This document shows, one piece after another, positions 50,416-58,188 of a stretch of DNA of 64,000 nt. Origin of the DNA: Amycolatopsis vastitatis (GTDB lineage Bacteria > Actinomycetota > Actinomycetes > Mycobacteriales > Pseudonocardiaceae); NCBI RefSeq assembly GCF_002234595.1, contig NZ_NMUL01000049.1, forward strand, positions 62,001-126,000, in the 5' to 3' direction. Each line of letters begins with the position of its first letter. Position 1 is the stretch's first letter. A model generated the notes under the pieces. That model saw only the letters and a program-made list of their open reading frames with translations, ran no database searches and was not told where the DNA came from. Made by a program: the position numbers and the translations under genes.

Positions 50416-51252
50416 TTGACCGAATACCTGCAGATCGCCGGCAACACCATCGCCTACGAGGTGATCGGACAGGGGCCGCTCGTCGTCTTGGCGCACGGCA
50501 TCGGCGACAGCCGCCACTCCTATCGTTTCCTCGCCCCGACCCTGGCCGCGAAGGGTTACCGGGTCGCCAACGTGGATATCCGCGGATGCGGTGACTCCAG
50601 CTTGGGCTGGGACGGCTACAGCCGCACCGACATCGCCGGCGACTTGGTCGCCGTCGTCCGCCGGCTCGGTGGCCCGGCCGTGATCATCGGTCAGTCGATC
50701 AGCGGGGGTGCCGCGACCATCGCGGCCGCCACCGCATCCGAGATGATCGCCGGAGTCGTCGAACTGGCACCGTTCACTCGCGCGCAGCCCTTCGACCTTG
50801 GCGGCCTGGTGCGGGTCAAGCGCTTCCGATCCGGCTATACCCAGATGGCGCAGGTCATCATGCGAGGCAGACTGGAGAACTGGAAGAAGTACCTCGACCT
50901 GGCGCTGCCTGCCAAGCCCGCCGACTGGGAGAGCGAGCTGGCCAGGATCGAGGCGAAGCTGAGCGAGCCCGGCCGGATGAAGGCCCTGCAGGCCATGTGC
51001 AAGAGCAGCCCGGCCGACGCCGGCGCGCAACTGTCCAAGGTCAGGTGCCCGGTTCTGATCATCGAGGGTAGTGCCGACCCCGACTGGGCGGATCCCCGTG
51101 CCGAGGGCGAGAAGATCATCGCCGATCTGCCGAGGGATCTCGGCGAGCTGGTGGTCATCGAAGGTGCCGGGCACTACCCGCACGTCCAGATGCCTGATCA
51201 GGTCGTCGCGCTGACTTTGCCGTTCCTGGACCGGACACTGGCTCGTGCCTAG
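50416..51252 (+). CDS. Alpha/beta hydrolase
   Basis: The 278-residue protein starts at TTG 50416 after GGGGAGAG. It has LVVLAHGIGDSRHSYRFLAPTLAAKGYRVANVDIRGCGDS, nucleophile IGQSISGGAATIAA near residue 94, an acid in LIIEGSADPDW near 218 and His in EGAGHYPHVQMPD near 255. This fits epoxide hydrolase/haloperoxidase-like hydrolases with a complete Ser-Asp-His set. Substrate unknown. Its end overlaps the TetR gene by 8 bp, so the enzyme is probably induced by its own substrate through that regulator. Confidence 0.88.
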   Translation: MTEYLQIAGNTIAYEVIGQGPLVVLAHGIGDSRHSYRFLAPTLAAKGYRVANVDIRGCGDSSLGWDGYSRTDIAGDLVAVVRRLGGPAVIIGQSISGGAATIAAATASEMIAGVVELAPFTRAQPFDLGGLVRVKRFRSGYTQMAQVIMRGRLENWKKYLDLALPAKPADWESELARIEAKLSEPGRMKALQAMCKSSPADAGAQLSKVRCPVLIIEGSADPDWADPRAEGEKIIADLPRDLGELVVIEGAGHYPHVQMPDQVVALTLPFLDRTLARA

Positions 51253-51862
51253 GGCCGGGCTCACCCCGGCGATGGTCACCGAGGCCGGTGCCGCGGTGGC
51301 GGACGAGGTCGGGTTCTCCCGGCTCAGCATCGGCCTGGTCGCCGAGCGGCTCGGAGTCAAGACCCCCTCGCTCTACAAACACGTCACCAGCCAGGCCGAC
51401 CTCATTCACCGCATCGGCGTGCAGGCCGCGAACGAACTCGCCGATGACATCCGCGACGCGATCCAGGGACGAGCCGGCGGTGACGCGCTCGTCGCCGGCG
51501 CCCAGGCGATGCGGATGTACGTGAGGAAACATCCCGGCCGGTACGCGGCGGGCAACGCGGCCCGGCCGACAGGGCCCGACGACCCGCTCGTCCCGGCGCT
51601 CGACCGGGTGCTCGCCTCTTGGGCGGCCATGCTGCACGGCTACCACATCGATCCGGGCGAGCAGATCCACGCATTGCGGATGCTGCGCACCGTGCTCCAC
51701 GGATTCGCGACGCTGGAAGTCGTCAACGGGTTCCAGATCGACGCGGAAGCGGACCTCAGCTTCTCCTGGATGATCGACTTCGTCCATCGGGGTCTGCAGT
51801 CCTTGGAAGCTGCCGGTGATTCGACGCCTCGGTCACCGGACCGCGACCGGCCGGTTCCATGA
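51245..51862 (+). CDS. TetR-family repressor (TetR/WHG type)
   Basis: The 205-residue protein starts at GTG 51245. The helix-turn-helix is VADEVGFSRLSIGLVAERLGVKTPSLYKHVTSQADLI, and the C-terminal WHG-type domain includes RMYVRKHPGRYAAGN and LRMLRTVLHGFATLEVVNGFQIDAEADLSFSWMIDFVHRGL. It is translated with the upstream hydrolase and should bind the palindromes at 50356-50394. Autoregulation is inferred from layout. Confidence 0.88.
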   Translation: MPRAGLTPAMVTEAGAAVADEVGFSRLSIGLVAERLGVKTPSLYKHVTSQADLIHRIGVQAANELADDIRDAIQGRAGGDALVAGAQAMRMYVRKHPGRYAAGNAARPTGPDDPLVPALDRVLASWAAMLHGYHIDPGEQIHALRMLRTVLHGFATLEVVNGFQIDAEADLSFSWMIDFVHRGLQSLEAAGDSTPRSPDRDRPVP

Positions 51863-51889
51863 TCCTTCCCGACAGGAGTTGCGAGGTCC

Positions 51890-53152
51890 GTGAGCGACCC
51901 GAACATCGACGGCGAACCCGTGAGCGCCGGGATCGACCGGCATGCAAGCTGGACTGAGCTGTTCTTCGACCTGGTGGTCGTGGCAGGCGTCGCGGCGTTG
52001 GCCCATGTCCTCGGATCCACACTGGACTTTGCGACGCTAGGCCTCTACGCGTTGCTGTTCCCGGCTTTCTGGCTGACCTGGACGACGTTCATGCTGTACG
52101 GCAACGTCGCGGCCGCGAAGACCCACGTGATCCGGCTGATGATCGGGATGTTCGGCCTCGGAGTGATGGTGGCTTCTGTGCCGGGCGTGGCGCATGCGGC
52201 GTTCGACCACGGGGGAGACGTCCGCCCGTTGAACACCTTCGCGATCGCCTACATCGCTACGCGTCTCTACGCTTCGCAGTCGTGGCGCCGGGGTGAAGTC
52301 GTACTGGACTTTCCGGTGGTGCAGGTCTCGACCGGACTGCTGCCCTGGATCGTGTCGATCTGGGTGGACGAGCAGGGGAAGCTCTTGCTCTGGGCGGCGG
52401 GAATCGGCCTCGACCTGGTACTGATCCTGGTCGTGTCCGGCCACAAGATCCTCGGGAGAACCCAGTCGAAGTTCAGCGCGCAAGCCACCACTCGGCGCCG
52501 ATCACGGCGCAAGGACGGCCATGACGGTGAGGTGCCGGAGATCCACGGGGTGTCCGTCGATCCGGCGCACTTCTCCGAGCGGCTGGGGCTCTTCGTGATC
52601 ATCGTTCTCGGCGAATCGGTGGTGCAGGTCGTCGGTGCCGCGGCTGAGGTGCGCTACGACGTCGGCCTGCTTGTCACCGGAGCCGCATCGTTCATTCTCC
52701 TGGCCGGGATGTTCGGCTTGTCCGTCGTCTTCGGATACGCCGGCTTGCCGCACCTGCGCGGCGGCCGTATCCCGGCGCGCGCCGCGCTCGGGTTGCATTG
52801 CCTGGTCACCGGCGTCATCGCCACAGTCGCCGTTTCCCTCTCGTCGGTGGTCAAGCAGGGCTCCGATCCGCTGCCTGATCCAGGACGGTGGTTGTTGTGC
52901 GGCGCCGTCGCGACGTACTTCGCTCTTGGCGTGGTCACCGGTGTGGCCAGCCACAGTTCCGATCTCCGGAGAACGATCTCACGAACCGTCACCGGCATCG
53001 CGGTTCCCCTCTCACTCGGCTTGTTCGCCACCGGTACCAGCGGTCGGATGCTGGTGGTCTGGATGGCTGTGGTGGTACTCGCCCACTTGTGGTTCGAACG
53101 GCGATTGCCGCCGGTCCGGGGACGTCGACATCGCGAATTCAGGACGGCTTGA
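51890..53152 (+). CDS. Low temperature requirement A (LtrA)-family membrane protein
   Basis: The 420-residue protein starts at GTG 51890 and has the LtrA hallmark HASWTELFFDLVVVAGVAALAHVL near the N-terminus. Ten or so membrane helices follow, with the second signature RLGLFVIIVLGESVVQVVGAAAE near residue 225. A charged loop (RTQSKFSAQATTRRRSRRKDGHDGE) separates the halves. LtrA proteins are widespread but their activity is not known. The gene lies 27 bp after the TetR gene. Confidence 0.85.
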   Translation: MSDPNIDGEPVSAGIDRHASWTELFFDLVVVAGVAALAHVLGSTLDFATLGLYALLFPAFWLTWTTFMLYGNVAAAKTHVIRLMIGMFGLGVMVASVPGVAHAAFDHGGDVRPLNTFAIAYIATRLYASQSWRRGEVVLDFPVVQVSTGLLPWIVSIWVDEQGKLLLWAAGIGLDLVLILVVSGHKILGRTQSKFSAQATTRRRSRRKDGHDGEVPEIHGVSVDPAHFSERLGLFVIIVLGESVVQVVGAAAEVRYDVGLLVTGAASFILLAGMFGLSVVFGYAGLPHLRGGRIPARAALGLHCLVTGVIATVAVSLSSVVKQGSDPLPDPGRWLLCGAVATYFALGVVTGVASHSSDLRRTISRTVTGIAVPLSLGLFATGTSGRMLVVWMAVVVLAHLWFERRLPPVRGRRHREFRTA

Positions 53153-53207
53153 GCAGCAGGTACAGCACGCCACTGGCGACGACGAGGACGTGGCCGACGG
53201 CGAACAA
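53139..53207 (-). pseudogene. Short membrane-helix tail remnant
   Basis: On the - strand, ending in TGA at 53139-53141, the frame reads LFAVGHVLVVASGVLYLLLKPS, which looks like the last helix of a membrane protein. Nothing upstream continues it. It overlaps the LtrA 3' end by 14 bp. Confidence 0.25.
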
Positions 53208-53212
53208 CCGAA

Positions 53213-53233
53213 GCCCGATTCAAGGAATCGGGC
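53213..53233. terminator. Bidirectional hairpin between LtrA and AraC genes
   Basis: GCCCGATTC (53213-53221) and GAATCGGGC (53225-53233) form a perfect 9-bp stem with an AAG loop. It lies between two convergent genes (LtrA ends at 53152, AraC at 53405) and can serve both. The rest of 53153-53404 shows nothing else supported. Confidence 0.6.
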
Positions 53234-53404
53234 CCGGTTCGGAAGCTCACAGCGGCGGCTACTCATTCTGAACTGATCTCTTTGTGCGCAGCAGCCCGAT
53301 ACGCGTCGGTCCGTGTTGACGTCCGCTACTACGCAAGGGTTTCAGATGCTGTTGTACCTTGCCGCGCTGCCGTTGTCCGTCGGACCCTGACTTCGTGTCC
53401 GAGC

Positions 53405-54385
53405 TCATCCGCGCCCGGTCGGCTGGGTCGAGCGACGGTATCGGGTGGGTGTCTGACCGTAGTGCTTCTTGAAGGCGCGGGTGAAGTGGCTGCTGTCCGC
53501 GAACTGCCAGTGGGCGGCGAGTTCCGAGATGCTCAGGTGGCCGGACGGCGCGGTGAGCGCGAGCCGGGCTTCTTCGAGTCTCCGGTGGCGGATGTAGGCG
53601 GTCAACGACTCTCCCGTCTCGGCGAAGGCCCGTTGCAGGGTGCGGACGGAGACGTTGAGCTCACGCGCCAGCATTGTCGGAGAGAGCTCGGGGTCGGCGA
53701 GCCGGCTGTTCGCGAGGTCCTTCGCCGCTTGGGCGAGCGCGGGAGCCAGCCGAGGTTCCACATCGTCGAACCGGCGTTTCGCGACCGCCTTGGTGAGTTC
53801 GATCAGGGTACTGCGGGCGGCCTCCACTCCGGCCGGGCTGAGGCCGGCCATCGTCGCGTGGATCATGTTCGCGTGGGCCGCGAGCAGGCGCACCTCGGCC
53901 GAATTCGCCGGGCCGATGACGCTTCGGTTCCCGAGTAGTGGTTTGAGCATCGCGGCGGGGAGGACGAGGATCTTCGCCGTCGTGTGCGGCACCGTCCTGA
54001 AATGCGCTGGGCGCCCGACGTGCCGCAGGAGGAACTGTCCGGCCGCCACCGTGTGCTCGCCGCGCCCGGGCGTTTCGCCCAGGGCCCATGCGCCGCGTCG
54101 TACCACGTACATCCGTACCTGGTCCTCGATGTCGCCCAGGGTACCTGTGGTTTGGAGGGGCGACACGCAGTGGAAATCGGTGATCGCCACGTCGTTCACC
54201 TTGGCGGCGCGGCCTTTGACCCGGAAGTCACCGGTCGTGGCCGGGCTGTAGGCCGGCTGCGGGAAACCGTCGCCGATCCGCGTCTCCCACTCGCGCAGGA
54301 AGGAGTCGAACCCTCGCGATACGGCGCCCGGGACAGTGGTGTCCAGGGAGAACGCCCCGCCGCCTGCCGGCTCCGTGCTGTTCAT
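53405..54385 (-). CDS. AraC-family transcriptional regulator
   Basis: The 326-residue protein has an AraC-binding-like N-terminal domain (VAITDFHCVSPLQTTGTLGDIEDQVRMYVVRRGAWALGET..., GQFLLRHVGRPAHFRT) and a C-terminal double helix-turn-helix (LSPTMLARELNVSVRTLQRAFAETGESLTAYIRHRRLEEARLAL; SISELAAHWQFADSSHFTRAFKKHYGQTPTRYRR). It diverges from the SDR gene at 54478 with 92 bp between the starts, so the SDR is its probable target. Confidence 0.9.
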   Translation of the reverse strand: MNSTEPAGGGAFSLDTTVPGAVSRGFDSFLREWETRIGDGFPQPAYSPATTGDFRVKGRAAKVNDVAITDFHCVSPLQTTGTLGDIEDQVRMYVVRRGAWALGETPGRGEHTVAAGQFLLRHVGRPAHFRTVPHTTAKILVLPAAMLKPLLGNRSVIGPANSAEVRLLAAHANMIHATMAGLSPAGVEAARSTLIELTKAVAKRRFDDVEPRLAPALAQAAKDLANSRLADPELSPTMLARELNVSVRTLQRAFAETGESLTAYIRHRRLEEARLALTAPSGHLSISELAAHWQFADSSHFTRAFKKHYGQTPTRYRRSTQPTGRG

Positions 54386-54477
54386 TGCACCGACACTATC
54401 GCGCGGCGTTTTTGTTCTGTCCGGATGTCGTCGTGGTTCAAGTGCGTGCTGTGCTGATCTTCCTAGGCTTCCTGCTC

Positions 54478-55263
54478 GTGAACGAAGAGAACTCCAGCCG
54501 GGTGGCCGTCGTCACGGGTGCCGGTGCGGGCCTCGGGGCCGCGATCGCGCACCGGTTCGCCGCCGACGGGTACACCGTGGTCCTCGTGGGCCGCACCGAG
54601 TCGACGCTGAAGCAGACCGTCCAGGACGGTCCGGCCGGTGCGGACATGTATCCCTGGGTCGGAGACGTCTCGGACCTGGCCGCCATCACCGCGGTGATGG
54701 ACGGTGTGGCCGAGCGGTTCGGACGCCTGGACGTGTTGGTCAACAACGCGGGCGTGGCGATTCCCGGCACCGTCGACCAGATCGACCTGAACAGCTACCG
54801 GACCATGATGAGCACCAACGTCGACGGCGTCTTCTTCGCCTCGCGGGCCGCGCTGCCCCACCTGCGGGTGACACGTGGGTGCATCGTCAACATCGGCTCC
54901 GTCGGCGGGCTCGGCGGTGACTGGTATCAGGCCGCCTACAACGCGACCAAGGGTGCGTTGGTGAACCTGACCAACGCGATGGCGCTGGACCATGGCCGGG
55001 AGATTCGGGTCAATGCCGTCCACCCGGGCGTGACGCTCAGCAGCCAGTTCATCCGCGACGCGCTTGCCGAGGGAACGTCACTGCGCGAACGTTTCGTGGA
55101 TCGGGTGCCCATGGGCCGCCCAGGGGAGCCGGCCGAGGTCGCTGCCGTCGTCGCGTTCCTTGCCAGTGCTGACGCCGGATATCTCAACGGAGTGCACATT
55201 CCCGTGGACGGTGGCCTGGCCGCGTCGAACGGCCAGACCAACCTGTACAAGATTGACGCCTGA
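54478..55263 (+). CDS. Short-chain dehydrogenase/reductase (SDR)
   Basis: From the GTG at 54478 the enzyme has 261 residues. It has the cofactor motif TGAGAGLGAAIA, NNAG (DVLVNNAGVAIPG), the catalytic Ser in IGSVGG and YxxxK in YQAAYNATKGAL, and the closing VDGGLAASNGQTNL. The Arg in VVLVGRTEST suggests NADPH. The substrate is not predictable. The upstream in-frame extension to 54385 has no ribosome site. Regulated probably by the divergent AraC protein. Confidence 0.9.
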   Translation: MNEENSSRVAVVTGAGAGLGAAIAHRFAADGYTVVLVGRTESTLKQTVQDGPAGADMYPWVGDVSDLAAITAVMDGVAERFGRLDVLVNNAGVAIPGTVDQIDLNSYRTMMSTNVDGVFFASRAALPHLRVTRGCIVNIGSVGGLGGDWYQAAYNATKGALVNLTNAMALDHGREIRVNAVHPGVTLSSQFIRDALAEGTSLRERFVDRVPMGRPGEPAEVAAVVAFLASADAGYLNGVHIPVDGGLAASNGQTNLYKIDA

Positions 55264-55420
55264 CGCCACAGTCGCCGTCAGCCCGTCGGCCACCCACGAC
55301 TCCACCGGCGCCCTGGCTGGGATGGTCTTGCTCATCCTCCTGGGCGTGCGGATGTCGGCGGTGTCGGAGGCGGGGTTCGCGTCGGCGCTCCCGCGACGGT
55401 GACGGCCAGGGCAGCGCGGG

Positions 55421-55662
55421 TCATCGCGAGATCCCGGAGGTGCCGATCGCCGACGTCACACCGATGGCGCTCCCGCGGCGGCGGTGCACGTGGAGCGCCA
55501 CAGTGGTGGTGGCGACGAGGCCGAGCGCGCCCAGGAACGGCATGACGAACGCCCCGTCAGCGAACCGATCAGGTAGGCGCCGGAGACGGGGGCGCGCGGA
55601 ATGGCGAGGTCGCGGATCAGCGGGGCGACGAACACCGACACCGCCGCCGCCCGTCCAGGCAT
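55421..55662 (-). pseudogene. Decayed MFS efflux transporter fragment
   Basis: The - strand reads VSVFVAPLIRDLAIPRAPVS, GAYLIGSLTG, and then, after a one-base deletion, AFVMPFLGALGLVATTTVAL and HVHRRRGSAIGVTSAIG before TGA at 55421-55423. This is the first-helices region of a major facilitator transporter (GVFVAPLIRDLG..R..VSGAYLIGTLTGAF). Both ends of the protein are missing. It diverges from the MerR gene, with the shared operator at 55661-55683 at its head, so it was probably the pump that MerR regulated. Confidence 0.55.
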
Positions 55663-55683
55663 ACCCTTACGTGAGGGTAGTGT
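55661..55683. promoter_or_regulatory. MerR-type operator copy 1 (merR / former MFS promoter)
   Basis: The core TACCCTTACGTGAGGGTA (55662-55679) is an 18-bp near-perfect dyad (TACCCT and AGGGTA arms around TACGTG). The 23 bp 55661-55683 are identical to 57797-57819. It lies between the MerR gene start (55756) and the decayed MFS gene. Confidence 0.75.
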
Positions 55684-55755
55684 TGGCTGTGATGCCGGTC
55701 TCCGGTGGTGCGGGGTGCGTTACCGTTGACGGGCAAGCGGAGGAAAGGACCCGGT

Positions 55756-56151
55756 GTGGGCGAGCAGATGCAGATCGGCGAGGTGGCCGAGCGTGCCGGG
55801 CTGTCGCTGCGCACGATCCGCTACTACGAGGAAGTCGGCCTGGTGGTGCCGAGCGCTCGCAGCCAGGGCGGGTTCCGGCTCTACGCCGAGCCGGACGTCG
55901 ACCGTTTGCTGCTGATCAAGCGGATGAAGCCGTTGGGGTTCCAGCTGGAGGAGATGCGGGACCTGCTCGCCATCCTCGACCCGGTCCCCGGCGGCCCGCG
56001 CATCGACAACCCCCAGGCCAGGCTCGAGCAGTTCAGCGAGACCGCCGAAAAGGCCTGCGCCGACCTGCGCGCGAAGCTGGCCATCGCGGAAGAATTCGCC
56101 GCACTGCTGCGCACTTCCCGCGCCGCGGGCGCGGGGCACCCCGCACGCTGA
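55756..56151 (+). CDS. MerR-family transcriptional regulator
   Basis: The GTG at 55756, 6 nt after AAAGGA, gives 131 residues. The MerR winged helix is typical: MQIGEVAERAGLSLRTIRYYEEVGLVVPSARSQGGFRLYAEPDVDRLLLIKRMKPLGFQLEEM. A coiled-coil dimer helix follows (QARLEQFSETAEKACADLRAKLAIAEEFAALL). There is no Cys-rich metal site, so it is more likely a drug or stress sensor than a metal sensor. It is convergent with release factor 3 (13 bp between the stops). An operator identical to the one at its own promoter sits at that gene's promoter. Confidence 0.9.
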   Translation: MGEQMQIGEVAERAGLSLRTIRYYEEVGLVVPSARSQGGFRLYAEPDVDRLLLIKRMKPLGFQLEEMRDLLAILDPVPGGPRIDNPQARLEQFSETAEKACADLRAKLAIAEEFAALLRTSRAAGAGHPAR

Positions 56152-56164
56152 CGCCCGGCGGACG

Positions 56165-57775
56165 TCAGCCGCCTTCGGCGAGCAATGGCTCCAGCACCAG
56201 TTCGGGGTGGGCGCGTTGCAGCAGCCGGACATCCATCTCTTCGCCGAACAGGGCCAGGTCGGTGCCGTCGAGCCGGGTGAGGACCTCGCTGCGCCGGCCG
56301 GCGTCGACGAGCGGACGCTGCGCCGGATCGGCGAGCCGCCGCACGGCCCGGTAGGACAGGTGCTCCAACCGGACCGGCGAGGTGAACTCGTGCTCCATCC
56401 GGTGCGCGGCCACCTCGAACTGCATCGGCCCGACCGCGGCCAGGACGGGTGCGGCGCCGCCGCGGCGGTCCGAGCGCAGCACCTGCACGACCCCTTCGGC
56501 GCCGAGCTGTTCCACGCCCTTGCGGAACTGCTTCGCGCGGCTGAGATCGGCCGGCCGCGCGACGGCGAAGTGCGCCGGCGCGAAGCTGGGCAGACCGGGG
56601 AACCGCACCGGGGGCTTGTCGGTGTAGAGGGTGTCGCCCACGCGCAGCGCGGTGGCGTTGACCAGGCCCACGACGTCTCCCGGATAGGCGGTGTCCACTG
56701 TGGAACGTTCCTGGCCGAAGATCTGCTGGGCGTACTTGGTCGCGAACGGCCGGCGGGTGGTGGCATTCGTGACGACCATCCCGCGTTCGAACACCCCGGA
56801 GCAGACGCGGGCGAACGCCACCTGGTCGCGGTGCGCCGGGTCCATCCCGGTCTGCACCTTGAACACGAACGCCGAGAACGGCGCGTCCAGCGGGCGGACG
56901 CGGTCCTCGACGTCCCGGCGCGGCGCGGGCCCCGGGGCCACGTCGACGAGCAGGTCGAGCAGCCGGCGCACGCCGAAGCCGCGGACCGCGGCACCGAAGA
57001 GCACCGGGGTCGCGGTGGCGGCGGTGAAGCGGGCGACGTCGAACTCGCCGCCGCTGGCCTGCAGCAGGTCCAGCTCCTCACGGGCCCGGATCCACTCGCG
57101 GCCGAGTTCGCCTTCCGCCTGTGCCTGGTCCACGCGCAGCTCCGGTGCGGCGTCACCGCCCGCCGAGGGGGAGTACCGGATGAGGTCGCCGCGGTCGACG
57201 TCCAGCACACCTCGGAGGTGGCCGGCCGGGCCGACCGGCCACGTCACCGGCATCGCCGCGAGGCCGATCCGCTCGGCCAGCTCGTCGCACAGCGCGAGAG
57301 CGTCGCGGCCGGGCCGGTCCCACTTGTTGACGAACGTGACGACCGGGATCCCGCGGTAACGGCAGACGTCGAACAGCTTGAGGGTCTGCGGTTCGAGGCC
57401 CTTGGCGGCGTCCAGCAGCATGACCGCGGAGTCGACCGCCGAGAGCACCCGGTAGGTGTCCTCGGAGAAGTCGGCGTGCCCCGGGGTGTCGACCAGGTTG
57501 ATCACCGTGTCGCCGTAGGCGAACTGCAGCGCGGCCGAAGTGATGGAGATCCCGCGGGCGCGCTCCATCTCCATCCAGTCCGAGGTCACGCCGTGCCGGC
57601 CGGCCTTGCCGTGCACCGCGCCGGCCGCGGCGATCACCTTCGCGTGCACGGCGAGTGCCTCGGTCAGCGTGGACTTGCCCGCGTCCGGGTGGCTGATGAC
57701 CGCGAACGTTCGCCGTCGTCGCGCCTCTCCGGAGACGTCGCCGGTCCGGTTGTGCGTCGTTCGTCCTGCAGTCAC
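56165..57775 (-). CDS. prfC: Peptide chain release factor 3 (RF3), translational GTPase
   Basis: The GTG at 57775 with GAGG upstream gives 536 residues, the usual RF3 length (TTG 57787 is an alternative). GTPase motifs are SHPDAGKSTLTE (G1), RGISITSAALQF (G2), DTPGHADFSEDTYR (G3) and NKWDRPGRD (G4). The RF3-specific stretches TSDWMEMERARGIS, FGAAVRGFGVRRLLDLLVD, VFKVQTGMDPAHRDQVAF and AVGPMQFEVAAHRMEHE all match. RF3 ejects RF1/RF2 from ribosomes after termination and aids recovery of stalled ribosomes. The promoter carries a MerR-type operator, which is unusual for this housekeeping-type factor and hints at induction by a translation-targeting stress. Confidence 0.9.
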   Translation of the reverse strand: MTAGRTTHNRTGDVSGEARRRRTFAVISHPDAGKSTLTEALAVHAKVIAAAGAVHGKAGRHGVTSDWMEMERARGISITSAALQFAYGDTVINLVDTPGHADFSEDTYRVLSAVDSAVMLLDAAKGLEPQTLKLFDVCRYRGIPVVTFVNKWDRPGRDALALCDELAERIGLAAMPVTWPVGPAGHLRGVLDVDRGDLIRYSPSAGGDAAPELRVDQAQAEGELGREWIRAREELDLLQASGGEFDVARFTAATATPVLFGAAVRGFGVRRLLDLLVDVAPGPAPRRDVEDRVRPLDAPFSAFVFKVQTGMDPAHRDQVAFARVCSGVFERGMVVTNATTRRPFATKYAQQIFGQERSTVDTAYPGDVVGLVNATALRVGDTLYTDKPPVRFPGLPSFAPAHFAVARPADLSRAKQFRKGVEQLGAEGVVQVLRSDRRGGAAPVLAAVGPMQFEVAAHRMEHEFTSPVRLEHLSYRAVRRLADPAQRPLVDAGRRSEVLTRLDGTDLALFGEEMDVRLLQRAHPELVLEPLLAEGG

Positions 57776-57796
57776 GCATCCTCGCAACGTCGTAAT

Positions 57797-57819
57797 ATAC
57801 CCTTACGTGAGGGTAGTGT
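57797..57819. promoter_or_regulatory. MerR-type operator copy 2 (RF3 promoter)
   Basis: These 23 bp are identical to 55661-55683. On the - strand TTACAC (57818-57823) and TATTAC (57794-57799) are 18 bp apart with the dyad between them, the long-spacer layout of MerR-activated promoters. RF3 starts 19 bp beyond. A looser relative (GTCACGTGAGA) is at 57920-57930. Confidence 0.7.
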
Positions 57820-58188
57820 AAGGTGAGCCCTGCTCATGACGGCGGCGCCGGCCGGGGAAAGTGATCCCGCACTCAATCGACGCGGGAGCCACCGTCACGA
57901 GCCGGACCCTCATCTAACGTCACGTGAGAGTTGCCGACGACGGAGGCCTCGCGTCACCGGTCCGCCAGGGTCATCGCTGCCCCCGACTCCGTCATCGAGC
58001 CGAGGAGCATCCCGTCCCCACCCCCGCAGGTGCCGTGATCAAGCCGAGCTAACCCCTCGCCGGACCAGCCGTTTCTTCATCGGGGCGGGCACTCGCTCGT
58101 CTCGCACTGTCCTGTCGTTCGACCGCGTCGTCGGCGACGTGGTGATCCTCGCGCCCGCGCGGCGCCCGAGCAAGTCAGGTCTTTCTCC
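57820..58188. other. Leader region between RF3 and SulP genes, no gene seen
   Basis: No open frame here has recognisable protein features. It must contain the SulP promoter. I see a half-site similar to the MerR operator at 57920-57930 and no recognisable riboswitch or terminator. Confidence 0.35.

Noticed and set aside
57920..57930. Third copy of the MerR-type operator
   Set aside because: GTCACGTGAGA shares only the central CACGTGAG part with the two identical copies and lacks the TACCCT arm.
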